A stretch of 52,799 nt of DNA from Pseudomonadota bacterium (GTDB lineage: Bacteria > Pseudomonadota > Gammaproteobacteria > Acidiferrobacterales > Acidiferrobacteraceae), in the NCBI GenBank assembly GCA_021841585.1, contig JAKBUS010000009.1:1-52799 (forward strand). Reading direction: 5' to 3'. Under the pieces are notes generated by a model. That model was not told the DNA's origin and made no database searches. It saw only the letters and a program-made list of their open reading frames with translations. Numbering within the stretch: the first letter of the stretch is position 1; each line of letters starts with the position of its first letter. Position numbers and translations under genes: made by a program. This document shows, piece after piece, positions 32,715 through 41,664 of this stretch.

Positions 32715-33047
32715 ATGACCTTATGCGAGCTTTTGATCTACCTGGACCGGGAGTCCGGTTATGCCGTGCTCGATGGGGATTGCGAGGAAACGATCCGGAA
32801 GGCCGTGGCCGGTAGCCACAAGGACGTCCTCGCGGGGCAGATCGTGGCGGCCATGGCCGCGAGCGTGGACGCCACCACGGCCGCCGTCCCCATACTCCGC
32901 GCCCAGGCGACGACCGCGCTCGGGCCCTTGCGCCTGAAGGCGATGCGCGACGATGTCTCGGGTCATGAGCTAAGGCGCATGGAGCGCACGGTGCACGCCA
33001 TAGACGGTGCGTTCAACGACGAGGCGCTGGCGGCGCGCAAGTCCTAG
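32715..33047 (+). CDS. Hypothetical protein of unknown function
   Basis: 110 residues from ATG 32715, supported by a good GGGAGGGACC ribosome-binding site. I do not recognise it. It is mostly helical with an acidic start (LCELLIYLDRESGYAVLDGDCEE) and an alanine-rich middle; there is no signal peptide, membrane segment or cysteine pair. It lies 14 bases after the GST-like gene and converges on ilvA. Codon use resembles its neighbours, so it is probably a real gene. Confidence 0.6.
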   Translation: MTLCELLIYLDRESGYAVLDGDCEETIRKAVAGSHKDVLAGQIVAAMAASVDATTAAVPILRAQATTALGPLRLKAMRDDVSGHELRRMERTVHAIDGAFNDEALAARKS

Positions 33048-33062
33048 ACGCGGCTTGCCGTT

Positions 33063-33078
33063 AAGCGGTGGGCCGCTT
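33063..33078. terminator. Short hairpin between convergent hypothetical gene and ilvA
   Basis: AAGCGG (33063-33068), loop TGGG, CCGCTT (33073-33078). It lies 15 bases after the hypothetical gene and 4 bases from the ilvA stop. The stem is only six base pairs and has no T-run, so termination is not certain. Confidence 0.35.
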
Positions 33079-33081
33079 GCG

Positions 33082-34587
33082 TCAGCGCAGAAACAGCCGG
33101 TAGGCAGGGTTTTCCGTCTCTTCCTGGTAATCCATGCCAAGCGTTTCGAGGAACGCCGGAAGCCGCTCCCGTTCAAATGCGGGCACCTGCATGCCGATCA
33201 AGACCCGGCCATAGTCGGCGCCGTGATTGCGGTAATGGAAGAGGCTGATGTTCCATGCGCGGCCCATGGCGTTCAGGAAGGCCATCAGCGCGCCAGGCCG
33301 GTCCGGGAACTCGAAGCGGTAGACGATCTCGTCGTCCACCGGGCAGCGGCCGCCGACGAGATGGCGCACATGGAGTTTGGCCATTTCGTTGTCGGTAAGA
33401 TCGAGTATGTCGTAGCCGGCGTGCGTGAGGGTCGTGAAGAGCTCGTGCGCATCGTCGCCCTCCGCAACCTGTATTCCGACAAAGACGTGGGCGAGCGCCG
33501 GTCCGGCGTAGCGGTAATTAAACTCGCTGATGTTGCGCTCACCGATCAGGCCGCAGAATTTCCGAAAGCTCCCGGGGATCTCGGGGATGGTGGCGGCGAA
33601 CACGACCTCGCGACGCTCACCGAGCTCGGCGCGCTCAGCGACGTGCCGCAGCCGGTCGAAGTTCATGTTCGCGCCCGAGGCGATGGCGATGAGCGGCCGG
33701 TCTCCCGGGTGCGCGGCGGCATAAACCTTGAGTCCCGCAACCGCAAGCGCCCCTGACGGCTCCACGATCGAGCGAGTATCCTCGAAAACATCCTTGATGG
33801 CCGCGCAGATCGCGTCGTTGCTCACCACCAGGACCTCGTCGACTAGGCGTCGCGCGATGCGAAAGGGCTCGCGGCCGACCTGGCGCACCGCGACCCCATC
33901 GGCGAACGTGCCCACATGGTTGAGGAGCACGCGGCTGCCGGCCTTGAGGGAGCGCGCGAGGGCATCGGCGTCGGACGGTTCGACGCCTATGATGCGGATG
34001 TCGGGCCGCAGGGACTTGACGTAGAGCGCGATGCCCGCGATCAGCCCACCACCACCGACCGGCACGAAGATCGCCTCGACATCGGAGGGATGTTGCTTCA
34101 AGATTTCCATGCCGATCGTGCCTTGACCGGCGATGACGTCGGGGTCGTCGTAGGGGTGTATGAAGGGCAGGCCCTGCGTTTCACTCAAGCGCCGGGCATG
34201 GGCATAGGCCGCGTCGTAATTGTCTCCCTCGAGCACCACCTCGGCACCGCGGGCGCGCACCGCCTCGATCTTGATGCGCGGCGCCACGGTGGGCATCACG
34301 ATGACCGCGCGGATCCCAAGGCGTTGCGCGGCGAGTGCAACCCCCTGGGCGTGATTGCCGGCGGAGGCGGTAAGGACCCCTAAAGCCCGCTCCTCTTCGG
34401 TCAGGCACGCAATCTTGTTGTAGGCGCCGCGCAGCTTGAAGGAAAACACCGGCTGCATGTCTTCGCGCTTCAAGAGCACCTGGCGGCGCAGCCGACGCGA
34501 CAATCCCGCCGCTTCCGATAGCGGGCTTTCGATGGCCACGTCATAGACGCGGGCCTTCAGGATGCGTTTGAGGTAGTCGCGTGTCAT
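33082..34587 (-). CDS. ilvA: Threonine ammonia-lyase, biosynthetic (long form)
   Basis: 501 residues from ATG 34587. The PLP lysine is in FSFKLRGAYNK; SAGNHAQGVALAA, VPVGGGGLIAG and IASGANMNFDRL are the fold-type II PLP motifs. Two ACT-like regulatory repeats follow (AATIPEIPGSFRKFC and FEFPDRPGALMAFLN), typical of the isoleucine-inhibited enzyme. It deaminates threonine to 2-oxobutanoate, the first step to isoleucine. An upstream frame to 34635 is not used. No attenuator was recognised. Confidence 0.93.
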   Translation of the reverse strand: MTRDYLKRILKARVYDVAIESPLSEAAGLSRRLRRQVLLKREDMQPVFSFKLRGAYNKIACLTEEERALGVLTASAGNHAQGVALAAQRLGIRAVIVMPTVAPRIKIEAVRARGAEVVLEGDNYDAAYAHARRLSETQGLPFIHPYDDPDVIAGQGTIGMEILKQHPSDVEAIFVPVGGGGLIAGIALYVKSLRPDIRIIGVEPSDADALARSLKAGSRVLLNHVGTFADGVAVRQVGREPFRIARRLVDEVLVVSNDAICAAIKDVFEDTRSIVEPSGALAVAGLKVYAAAHPGDRPLIAIASGANMNFDRLRHVAERAELGERREVVFAATIPEIPGSFRKFCGLIGERNISEFNYRYAGPALAHVFVGIQVAEGDDAHELFTTLTHAGYDILDLTDNEMAKLHVRHLVGGRCPVDDEIVYRFEFPDRPGALMAFLNAMGRAWNISLFHYRNHGADYGRVLIGMQVPAFERERLPAFLETLGMDYQEETENPAYRLFLR

Positions 34588-34811
34588 CGGGCGGTCTTCG
34601 CGCGAGCATAGCAGAGGCGGGCGGGTTTCGGCCACCGGCGGCCGCTCTGGTTCGCTACCGGACAGGGCCTGCTGGCCGGATCGCCACGTGCGCTTGCCGT
34701 AAAGCGCCGCGCGTTCGGGAAGACGCCATGCGCCCTATGATCCCGCGCCCCCGCGTCTGTCAACACGCTGAGCCGCGGTCTTGCCCGGCGGCGCCGCGGT
34801 CGTCCGTCGCT

Positions 34812-34840
34812 ATGACGTATCGTGGGGCATGATCTATAGT
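34812..34840 (+). promoter_or_regulatory. Sigma-70 promoter for the PhnD-like gene
   Basis: ATGACG (34812-34817, four of six), 17-base spacer, TATAGT (34835-34840, five of six). The predicted start near 34847 leaves a short leader carrying GTGGGGG before the ATG at 34861. Confidence 0.5.
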
Positions 34841-34860
34841 AATTTTGTGGGGGTGACAGG

Positions 34861-35661
34861 ATGATGCATCGCATGGCCCTGATTATCGGAGGAAGCGCCT
34901 TGCTGGCCGCCGTGGCCGCGGGCCCCGGCGCCTTTGCCGCGCCACGCATGCTTACGTTCGGCATCGTCCCGCAGATGTCGCCATGGACGCTCGCGCGCCG
35001 CTGGACCCCGGTCCTGGAGGCGTGGTCGGCGGCCGTCGGTGTGCGTATTGTGTTGCGCACGGCGCCCACGATCCGCCGTTTCGAGCGGCGCGTCGCGCGC
35101 GGCGATTATGACCTAGTCTACTTAAATCCGGTGGATTACCTCCGTAACCGGGGGCGCTACCGGGCGTTCGCCCGCGGGCAGGGGTGGCTGCAAGGCATTC
35201 TCATCGTCCGCCGCAAGGGGCCCGTGCGGACAATCGATGGGCTCGCGCATCACGTGATCGCGTTTCCGGCCCGCCACGCGTTTGCGGCCTCGATTGAGCC
35301 GCGGCGCTTTCTGCAGGCCCACGGCATCCCGTTCGCGATACGCTACGTCGGTTCCCATGATGCCGTTTATCGCGCAGTGGCCGCCGGTCTCTTTATCGCC
35401 GGCGGCGGCGTGTGTCAGACCTACGATAGCCTTCCGGCCCACATACGTCGCCACCTGCGGGTGTTGTGGTCCGGGCCCAAGGGTCTGCCGCTCCCGTTCG
35501 CCGCGCGGCGGACCCTGCCGACCTCCCTGGTGCGGCGCCTGACGGTAGCCCTGCTGCGGCTGCCGCGGGTGGTGCCCGGCGCCATAAAGCGGCTTGGGTT
35601 TACCGGTTTCCAAGCGGCGCGCGACCGCGATTACACGCGCCCCGGCGCTGTGGTGCACTGA
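34861..35661 (+). CDS. PhnD-like periplasmic substrate-binding protein
   Basis: 266 residues. Signal peptide of about 26 residues ending AFAAPR. The mature part resembles the phosphate/phosphite/phosphonate-binding (PhnD) fold: LTFGIVPQMSPWTLARRWTPV, DYDLVYLNPVDYLR, LQGILIVRRKGPVRTIDGLA, and FPARHAFAASIEPRRFL. No ABC permease or ATPase is adjacent; the next gene, 16 bases on, is a membrane GGDEF-EAL protein, so this may be the sensor partner of a c-di-GMP enzyme. Ligand unknown. Confidence 0.8.
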   Translation: MMHRMALIIGGSALLAAVAAGPGAFAAPRMLTFGIVPQMSPWTLARRWTPVLEAWSAAVGVRIVLRTAPTIRRFERRVARGDYDLVYLNPVDYLRNRGRYRAFARGQGWLQGILIVRRKGPVRTIDGLAHHVIAFPARHAFAASIEPRRFLQAHGIPFAIRYVGSHDAVYRAVAAGLFIAGGGVCQTYDSLPAHIRRHLRVLWSGPKGLPLPFAARRTLPTSLVRRLTVALLRLPRVVPGAIKRLGFTGFQAARDRDYTRPGAVVH

Positions 35662-35677
35662 TGCCACCCGAATGTTG

Positions 35678-37702
35678 ATGTCCTTTCGCACAAAAATGAT
35701 CACGGGGATAGCGCTCATCGAGGGGCTGTTTCTATTCGCGATCCTGATGAGCAGCCTCGGGATCTTGTCACAGTCCCGCAAGCAGGCGCTGGTGACGCGC
35801 GCCACGAGCGATGTGCGCCTGTTCGCGACCGCCGCCGCCAATGCGCTCGTGAGCGACGATATCGGCGCCCTGCATCGCATCCTGCGTCAGGTCATGCGTA
35901 ACCATGGGATCACCTATGCGGTCGCACGGGATGGCAGCGGCCGGCTCTTGGCGCGCGCCGGACATGCCGTCGACTCCGCGCACACTTATCGCGCGGCGGC
36001 CTCCGTTGTGGTCGATGGGACGTCTTATGGCCGGGTCGAGGTCGAGGTGACCGATCGCGGCTTCGCGCCGATTTTGGCGCAGGCTAGCCGCCGGATCGTG
36101 GCCATCGCCTTGGGCGAAATGCTGCTGGTGGGGTTCGTATCCTGGCTGTTCGGGAGCTATCTCATGCGCCACATCGCCGCTATTGAGGCCGGCACCGCGC
36201 GCATCGCCCGCGGGGAATTCGGCTTTCAGCTCCCGGTCGCGGGCAGCGACGAATTGGCGCGCATGATTGAAGGCTTCAATGCGATGTCAGCGCAATTGAA
36301 GGCCCTGCAAGATGAAGCGGCGCGTGAGCACCAGCAGGTCCTGGCGATCAACGAGAGGCTCGAGGAGCGCGTCCACGAACGCACCGAGGCGCTGGCGCTT
36401 GCCAACCGCGAGCTCGAATATCTGGCCATGCACGACCCCTTGACCGGCCTGCCCAACCGTATCCTATTGCAAGATCGTCTGCTTCAGGCGATTCGCCTCG
36501 GGCATCGGGAGAACGCGCCATTTGCCCTCATGGTCCTCGATCTCGACGGCTTCAAGGAGGTCAATGACAGTCTGGGCCACCAGGCCGGTGATCACTTATT
36601 GCGCGAGACGGCCGCGCGGCTTGTCGCCCGCTTGCGCCAGTCGGACACCGCCGTCCGTCTCGGTGGGGACGAGTTCGCCGTGTTGCTGCCGGGTGTCGCG
36701 AATGCCGAGGATACCGAAGTCGTGGCGCGCAAGATCCTGCGCGCGCTGGAAGAGCCGGTCCTCCTGGGGGATCGTCGCGTGTGCGTCACGGCAAGCTGCG
36801 GCGCGGCCTTGTTCCCGACGCATGGTGATGAGGTCGGCGTGCTCCTGCGCCATGCCGATCGCGCCATGTACGAGGCCAAGCGCGGCCGGCGCGGATTCCT
36901 GCTTTTTGCATCGGCCATGGATGAGGAAGGGGATGACCGCCTGCGGTTGCAGGTCGATCTGGACCACGCCATCCGGCACGGGGATCTGGTGCTGCATTAT
37001 CAGCCCAAGATCGATCTCGTCACCGGCAAGATCTCGGGGGCCGAGGCCCTGGTCCGCTGGCAACACCCCGTGCTCGGGATGCTCCCCCCGGCCCGCTTCG
37101 TGCCCTTGGCCGAGCGCACGCACCTCATAAAGCCATTGACTTTCCATGTGCTGCGTCTCGCCGCCACGCAGGCCCGCGCCTGGGCGGAACAGGGGTGGCC
37201 GTTGCCGATCGCGGTCAACGTCTCGGCCGTCGATCTCGATGACGGCGAATTCGTGGATAGCGTGGAGCGTATCCTGAAGGACGCGGGTGTCGCGGCCAGC
37301 CAAATCGAGCTTGAGGTCACCGAGACCGCGCTCATGCGTGACCCGGAGCGCGCGCGGGCCGCGATCCAGGCGCTCAGTGGCTTCGGGGTGCATGTGGCCA
37401 TCGATGATTTCGGCACCGGCTATTCGTCCATGAGCTATCTGCGCAAGCTTGCGGTCGCGAACATCAAGATCGACAAGTCGTTTGTCATGGACATGGGCGT
37501 CAGCTCCAACGACAGCGTCATCGTGCGCTCCATTATCGATCTCAGCCACTCCCTGGGACTTAAGGTCGTGGGGGAAGGGGTCGAGACCGCCGACACGATG
37601 GCGGTCCTGGCGAGCCTCGGCTGCGATTACGCGCAAGGCTTCCATCTCGCCCGGCCCATGGATGCGGAGGCCTTCGACGCGTGGCGGCAAAAACACCTGT
37701 GA
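35678..37702 (+). CDS. Membrane GGDEF-EAL c-di-GMP turnover protein with periplasmic and HAMP regions
   Basis: 674 residues from ATG 35678 (an in-frame ATG six bases earlier is also possible). TM1 is residues 8-30 (GIALIEGLFLFAILMSSLGIL), a periplasmic region of about 110 follows, and TM2 is near 139-163. A HAMP-like segment and coiled coil lead to the GGDEF domain (motif at 329-333, intact) and then the EAL domain (EAL at 456-458, DDFGTGYSS intact). It could both make and break down cyclic di-GMP; which dominates cannot be told. It probably receives its signal from the PhnD-like protein encoded just upstream. Confidence 0.9.
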   Translation: MSFRTKMITGIALIEGLFLFAILMSSLGILSQSRKQALVTRATSDVRLFATAAANALVSDDIGALHRILRQVMRNHGITYAVARDGSGRLLARAGHAVDSAHTYRAAASVVVDGTSYGRVEVEVTDRGFAPILAQASRRIVAIALGEMLLVGFVSWLFGSYLMRHIAAIEAGTARIARGEFGFQLPVAGSDELARMIEGFNAMSAQLKALQDEAAREHQQVLAINERLEERVHERTEALALANRELEYLAMHDPLTGLPNRILLQDRLLQAIRLGHRENAPFALMVLDLDGFKEVNDSLGHQAGDHLLRETAARLVARLRQSDTAVRLGGDEFAVLLPGVANAEDTEVVARKILRALEEPVLLGDRRVCVTASCGAALFPTHGDEVGVLLRHADRAMYEAKRGRRGFLLFASAMDEEGDDRLRLQVDLDHAIRHGDLVLHYQPKIDLVTGKISGAEALVRWQHPVLGMLPPARFVPLAERTHLIKPLTFHVLRLAATQARAWAEQGWPLPIAVNVSAVDLDDGEFVDSVERILKDAGVAASQIELEVTETALMRDPERARAAIQALSGFGVHVAIDDFGTGYSSMSYLRKLAVANIKIDKSFVMDMGVSSNDSVIVRSIIDLSHSLGLKVVGEGVETADTMAVLASLGCDYAQGFHLARPMDAEAFDAWRQKHL

Positions 37703-37715
37703 CGGCCAGGGCCCG

Positions 37716-38231
37716 CTAACGGCCGTAGCCGAGCGTCAAGACCACCATGTCGGCGTCGCGATAGCCAAACCGCGCCGATTGCTGGAAGGTGATGTGATTC
37801 CAGCGCATGCCGATCCGCCATCGCTTGCTCAGGCGATAGGAGGCCGATAGCGAGACAAGCAGCGACGGGTGGTAGCCGTTGGTCCGCACCCCGGGACGGA
37901 TGTCATAGGTGGTGTTGAGGACCTCGGGGCCGAGGGCCAGGGCCGCGAGCAGTCGTTTCGTGATGCGACGGGTGAGCCGGTACTGGGCGAAGACGCCATC
38001 GGTCCCGTGGTTTACGCCCTCATTCAAATAGCCGGCCTCCCAATGAGTCCCCGCATAGTAGGTCATGGCCGCCGCACCGAACTTCGGCCCGGGTTCATTG
38101 GCAATGCCAAGACCGCCGGCAAATACCAGCGCGGCGTGTGCCGGCAGGGTGCCCGCCAGCCATGAGAACAGCCATACACCCACCCGCCCCTGTTGACGAG
38201 CTTTGCCGATAGGTCCCGCTTGAGGCTTCAT
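37716..38231 (-). CDS. PagL-like outer-membrane beta-barrel protein (acyloxyacyl hydrolase family)
   Basis: 171 residues from ATG 38231. A signal peptide ends LFSWLAGTLPAHA. The mature part is amphipathic strands rich in aromatic residues (YYAGTHWEAGYLNEG, VFAQYRLTRRI, SLLVSLSASYRL), ending with a terminal tyrosine strand. The C-terminal WNHITFQQSARFGYRDAD aligns with the PagL catalytic region, where His-x-Ser and a Glu are used to remove a lipid A acyl chain; here they read His-x-Thr and Asp. Activity is therefore doubtful. An upstream start at 38303 lies before the promoter. Confidence 0.55.
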   Translation of the reverse strand: MKPQAGPIGKARQQGRVGVWLFSWLAGTLPAHAALVFAGGLGIANEPGPKFGAAAMTYYAGTHWEAGYLNEGVNHGTDGVFAQYRLTRRITKRLLAALALGPEVLNTTYDIRPGVRTNGYHPSLLVSLSASYRLSKRWRIGMRWNHITFQQSARFGYRDADMVVLTLGYGR

Positions 38232-38264
38232 TTGCACCGCCGCATTCGTTAGCACACGATAAAT

Positions 38265-38270
38265 ATTATA
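38265..38270 (-). promoter_or_regulatory. -10 element for the PagL-like gene
   Basis: The minus strand reads TATAAT here, in an AT-rich patch 34 bases before the ATG at 38231. A good -35 was not found. It places transcription start inside the 38303 extension and supports the later start codon. Confidence 0.45.
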
Positions 38271-38492
38271 TAGCAAACTAACGATATGGGTGCGCTCATG
38301 CATGCGTGACTCCTAAATGCTGGGATTTCAACCAGTTTTGTGAGTGGCGAACAGGGCCTTTGACCGGATGCGCCCGCCCGTGGTTTCCGAAAGACGCCCC
38401 CCCTTTCCACCAATGGCGCGCCGTCCATGGGCGCAGGCCGGCCCTCGCGGCCTGGTCTTTTCTTCCCTCCGGGGCCCAGGTATCCTGCGCCC

Positions 38493-39149
38493 ATGACCCA
38501 AGATGACATGAAGAAGGCGGCGGCCGAGGCTGCCCTGGAGTTCGTTCCCAACGGCGGCATCATCGGTGTGGGCACGGGGAGCACGGCCAATTACTTCATC
38601 GACTTTCTTGCCACCATGAAGGGCCGCCTGGACGGCGCGGTGGCGAGTTCGGTGGCGACCGCCGAGCGGCTGAAGAAACACGGCATCCCGGTCGTGGACC
38701 TGAACGAGGCCGGAACGCTGGCCGTCTATGTCGATGGCGCCGACGAGGCCACTGTGCATCGCGCCCTGATCAAAGGCGGTGGCGGGGCGCTGACGCGCGA
38801 GAAGATCGTGGCGGCGGCGAGCCGGTCATTCGTCTGTATCGCCGATGAAGGCAAGCTGGTCGAGGTCCTGGGCCACTTTCCGCTGCCCATCGAGGTAATC
38901 CCGATGGCGCGCAGCCTGGTGGCTCGCGAGATCACGGCGCTCGGCGGCGAGCCGGTCCTGCGTCAGGGGTTCAAGACCGACAACGGCAACGTCATCCTGG
39001 ACGTGCATGGATTGAAGATCCTCGATCCCGTAACCCTGGAGGGGCGTCTGAACCAGATCACGGGCGTAGTCACCAATGGTCTGTTCGCTAGGCGCGGCGC
39101 CGACGTGCTGTTGCTGGGGACCGCGAGCGGCGTGCGTCGCCTGTCCTAG
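38493..39149 (+). CDS. rpiA: Ribose-5-phosphate isomerase A
   Basis: 218 residues. [11 protein letters not shown] (phosphate loop), VDGADEA (catalytic aspartates), [14 protein letters not shown] and [12 protein letters not shown] are RpiA signatures. The enzyme interconverts ribose 5-phosphate and ribulose 5-phosphate, feeding both the Calvin cycle and nucleotide synthesis. The start ATG at 38493 has no strong ribosome-binding site. A YhdH/AcuI-type gene follows after 26 bases. Length equals the E. coli enzyme. Confidence 0.95.
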   Translation: MTQDDMKKAAAEAALEFVPNGGIIGVGTGSTANYFIDFLATMKGRLDGAVASSVATAERLKKHGIPVVDLNEAGTLAVYVDGADEATVHRALIKGGGGALTREKIVAAASRSFVCIADEGKLVEVLGHFPLPIEVIPMARSLVAREITALGGEPVLRQGFKTDNGNVILDVHGLKILDPVTLEGRLNQITGVVTNGLFARRGADVLLLGTASGVRRLS

Positions 39150-39175
39150 GGCGCCGGATCCCGGAGAAGGTGGCT

Positions 39176-40156
39176 ATGGACGCCTTCGATGCCTATGTCG
39201 TCGACCAGGATGGGCGCGGGCTCATAACCGCCGGTCTTGCGCGGCGCCATGTCCATGAACTGAGATCGCCGGGCGTCCTCATCCGCGTCCAGTACTCGAG
39301 CCTCAACTACAAAGACGCGCTCGCCATGCGCGGCGAGCCGGGTATCGTCAAGCGCTTCCCGCATGTGCCCGGTATCGATGCTGCGGGCGTGCTCGCCGAC
39401 GACCCCACGGCGGCTCCGGTGCTCGTGACCGGCCATGGTCTGGGCACGGAGGTGTGGGGTGGTTACGGCGATTATATCCGGGTCCCCGACGACTGGATCA
39501 TTCCCATCCCCGCGGGCCTCACGGCCCGTGACAGCATGGTCCTCGGCACCGCCGGCCTCACTGCGGCCTTGAGCGTCGATGCCCTGTTGCAGGCCGGTCT
39601 CGAGCCTGACGGGGGCGAGATTCTGGTCACCGGGGCCACCGGCGGGGTCGGCACACTTGCCGTTGCGTTGCTCGCGAATCTCGGCTTCACGGTGGTGGCC
39701 ATGACCCGCAAGCCCGCCGAACAGACCTACCTGCGGGGTCTGGGCGCGGCGCGGGTCATGGCGCCCGCGGATGGGGATGCCTCCGACAAGGCCTTGCACA
39801 GGGCGCAGTGGGCCGGGGTGGTCGATACGGTCGGCGGCGAGGTCTTGGCTCAGGTCCTCAAGGCCGTCGCGTATGGCGGGGCGGTGGCGACCTGCGGCAT
39901 GGCCGCCGGCACCCGCTTTCAGGGCTCGGTCTTCCCGTTCATTCTGCGCGGCGTGCGGCTGCTTGGGATCGACTCCGTGCAGTGCCCGCGCGCCGTCCGC
40001 GAAGACCTATGGGCGCGCCTGGCCGGCCCATGGCGGCCCTCGCATCTCGCGGATATCGAGAGGGTGGTGGATCGCCAAGGCCTGGGTCCGGCGGCCATGA
40101 CGCTGCTGCAGGGGGCGCGTACGGGACGCACCCTCGTGGTTGTGACCGGCGCCTGA
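39176..40156 (+). CDS. acuI: AcuI/YhdH-type zinc-free quinone oxidoreductase (acrylyl-CoA reductase family)
   Basis: 326 residues of the medium-chain dehydrogenase family: YSSLNYKDALAMRGEPGIV, FPHVPGIDAAG, the NADPH loop VTGATGGVGTLAVALLANLG, and RGVRLLGIDSVQCP, the YhdH/AcuI pattern. The family includes acryloyl-CoA reductases. Zinc-ligand cysteines are absent as expected. Start at 39176 is favoured by GGAGAAG eight bases upstream over the GTG at 39170. In vivo substrate unproven. Confidence 0.85.
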   Translation: MDAFDAYVVDQDGRGLITAGLARRHVHELRSPGVLIRVQYSSLNYKDALAMRGEPGIVKRFPHVPGIDAAGVLADDPTAAPVLVTGHGLGTEVWGGYGDYIRVPDDWIIPIPAGLTARDSMVLGTAGLTAALSVDALLQAGLEPDGGEILVTGATGGVGTLAVALLANLGFTVVAMTRKPAEQTYLRGLGAARVMAPADGDASDKALHRAQWAGVVDTVGGEVLAQVLKAVAYGGAVATCGMAAGTRFQGSVFPFILRGVRLLGIDSVQCPRAVREDLWARLAGPWRPSHLADIERVVDRQGLGPAAMTLLQGARTGRTLVVVTGA

Positions 40157-40157
40157 T

Positions 40158-40173
40158 GGGCGCCTTAGCGCCC
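40158..40173 (+). terminator. Hairpin after the AcuI-like gene
   Basis: GGGCGC (40158-40163), loop CTTA, GCGCCC (40168-40173), two bases after the stop codon. No T-run follows, so it is at best a weak or Rho-assisted end. Confidence 0.35.
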
Positions 40174-40348
40174 AGCGGCCGATGGCCCCTTCCGGGTCTA
40201 TAAATCGGGGGACACCCAGCACCCTTCCGGTCCCGGTGCTTTGCTCCGCGTATCGCGTCTTGAGGTTTCGGGCCTGCTGTTTTTGATAAGTCCCGTGGTC
40301 GCCGCCACGCCGCATCCCCCCATCACCGGTCCACGTGCGCCCGATCGG

Positions 40349-40780
40349 CTAGAGATGGGGGGCGATCCACGCCTTGAGGCGGCCGGCGTCCATGGCCCCG
40401 GCCACGCGCGCGACCTCGCGGCCGCCTTTGAAGACCGCGAGCGTGGGGATGCTGCGTACGTCATGACGGCCCGCAAGCCCTTGTTGGTCCTCGGTGTTGA
40501 CCTTGATGAAGCGCGCCTTTAGTTTGAGGTCGGCGGCCGCCTGCGCGAATGCCGGGGCCATCATGCGGCACGGCCCGCACCATGGGGCCCAGAAATCCAC
40601 CAGGACCGGGAGATCATTGCCGGCGATGTGTTCGGTGAATCCGCGCTCGTCGACATTGATCGGCTCGCCGGTGATGAGCGGGTTGTGACAGGCCCCGCAT
40701 CGGGGATTCTGGGCCAGACGTTCCGCCGGGACGCGGTTTTTTTGCCCACAGTGCGGGCACACCAGCTGCTTGATCGACAC
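40349..40780 (-). CDS. trxC: Thioredoxin 2 with N-terminal zinc ribbon
   Basis: 143 residues from GTG 40780, chosen for its strong GGAGGAG ribosome-binding site. The N-terminal zinc ribbon has CPHC and CGAC (VCPHCGQKNRV, RCGACHNPLI). The thioredoxin domain has VDFWAPWCGPCRMMAP and the cis-proline VRSIPTLAVF. It reduces disulfides in the cytoplasm, and its zinc ribbon is characteristic of TrxC. Convergent with the AcuI-like gene and co-directional with trmL upstream. Confidence 0.93.
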   Translation of the reverse strand: MSIKQLVCPHCGQKNRVPAERLAQNPRCGACHNPLITGEPINVDERGFTEHIAGNDLPVLVDFWAPWCGPCRMMAPAFAQAAADLKLKARFIKVNTEDQQGLAGRHDVRSIPTLAVFKGGREVARVAGAMDAGRLKAWIAPHL

Positions 40781-40848
40781 GGGTGCTCCTCCAGACCACA
40801 AAATTCCTGCCGCTTATATGGGGCCGGGACCTTGCGCTTTCCAGTAGT

Positions 40849-41331
40849 TTAGCGGCCGCCCGCGAATCCGTGTTGGCGCCAGGCCTCGAACATCGCCACC
40901 GCGACGCTGTTCGAAAGGTTCAGGCTGCGGTTGCCCGGACGCATCGGCAGCCGCAGGCGCTGTTCGGGCGCGACCGAGGTCAACACCTCCTCGGGCAGGC
41001 CGCGGGTCTCGGGACCGAAGAGCAGCGCGTCGCCGGGTTCATAGCAGGCCTCTGTGTAGAGACGGTCGGCGCGTGTCGAGAACGCCCAGATACGCCGTGG
41101 AGCGGCATCTTTCCGAAAGGTCGCCAGGTCCCGATGGACGTTAAGCGTCACCCATTCGTGATAATCGAGTCCGGCGCGGCGCAACAGCCGATCCTCGAGA
41201 CGAAAGCCCAGCGGCTCAATCAGGTGAAGCGTGGCCCCGGTGTTGGCGCAGAGCCTTATGACGTTGCCGGTATTGGGCGGGATCTCGGGTTCAAAGAGCA
41301 CCACATGAAATGTCGTGTCGGATGCAGTCAT
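40849..41331 (-). CDS. trmL: tRNA (cytidine/uridine-34-2'-O)-methyltransferase
   Basis: 160 residues of the SPOUT family from ATG 41331. Motifs: FEPEIPPNTGNVIRLCANTG, LLFGPETRGLP and RLPMRPGNRSLNLSNSVAVA, which form the trefoil-knot SAM site. TrmL 2'-O-methylates the wobble base of leucine tRNAs. The upstream GTG at 41337 is less likely. Divergent from the MSHA pilus operon. Confidence 0.93.
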   Translation of the reverse strand: MTASDTTFHVVLFEPEIPPNTGNVIRLCANTGATLHLIEPLGFRLEDRLLRRAGLDYHEWVTLNVHRDLATFRKDAAPRRIWAFSTRADRLYTEACYEPGDALLFGPETRGLPEEVLTSVAPEQRLRLPMRPGNRSLNLSNSVAVAMFEAWRQHGFAGGR

Positions 41332-41664
41332 GAGCACACACTATCGTTATAAATTAACAACATCGACCCTGTCGGGACGGCCGTCGGGATGGGGCCCGGA
41401 CCGTGACGACGCCATGACGCTATCATACCGGTCCGCGCGGCCAACCATGGTCCTTCGCGCATCGCCCGTTCCTTAGGCGAGCTGTGCTAGAGTTACGCGG
41501 GGGCGTACCACGAATCCTTCGCAAGACCGCCAAAAAAATCCCACGACATCGCTCCGGCATATTTCCTGCAGCGAGGGGGCAGGGTGTTTGAGCGGGCGCG
41601 GTCATCAGGCCAATTTTGCGGCCGACGCGGGATTCATGACGAAGCATATGGAGAGGGGTTGGAC
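41332..41664. other. Divergent intergenic region between trmL and the pilus operon
   Basis: About 330 bases with no supported gene. It should hold the pilus operon promoter. An extended -10-like TGCTAGAGT lies at 41485-41493 without a matching -35, so no sigma-70 promoter is convincing. No hairpin or riboswitch was recognised. Confidence 0.45.

Noticed and set aside
36596-37696. 366-codon minus-strand open frame
   Set aside because: A shadow of the GGDEF-EAL gene on the opposite strand, which has clear motifs.
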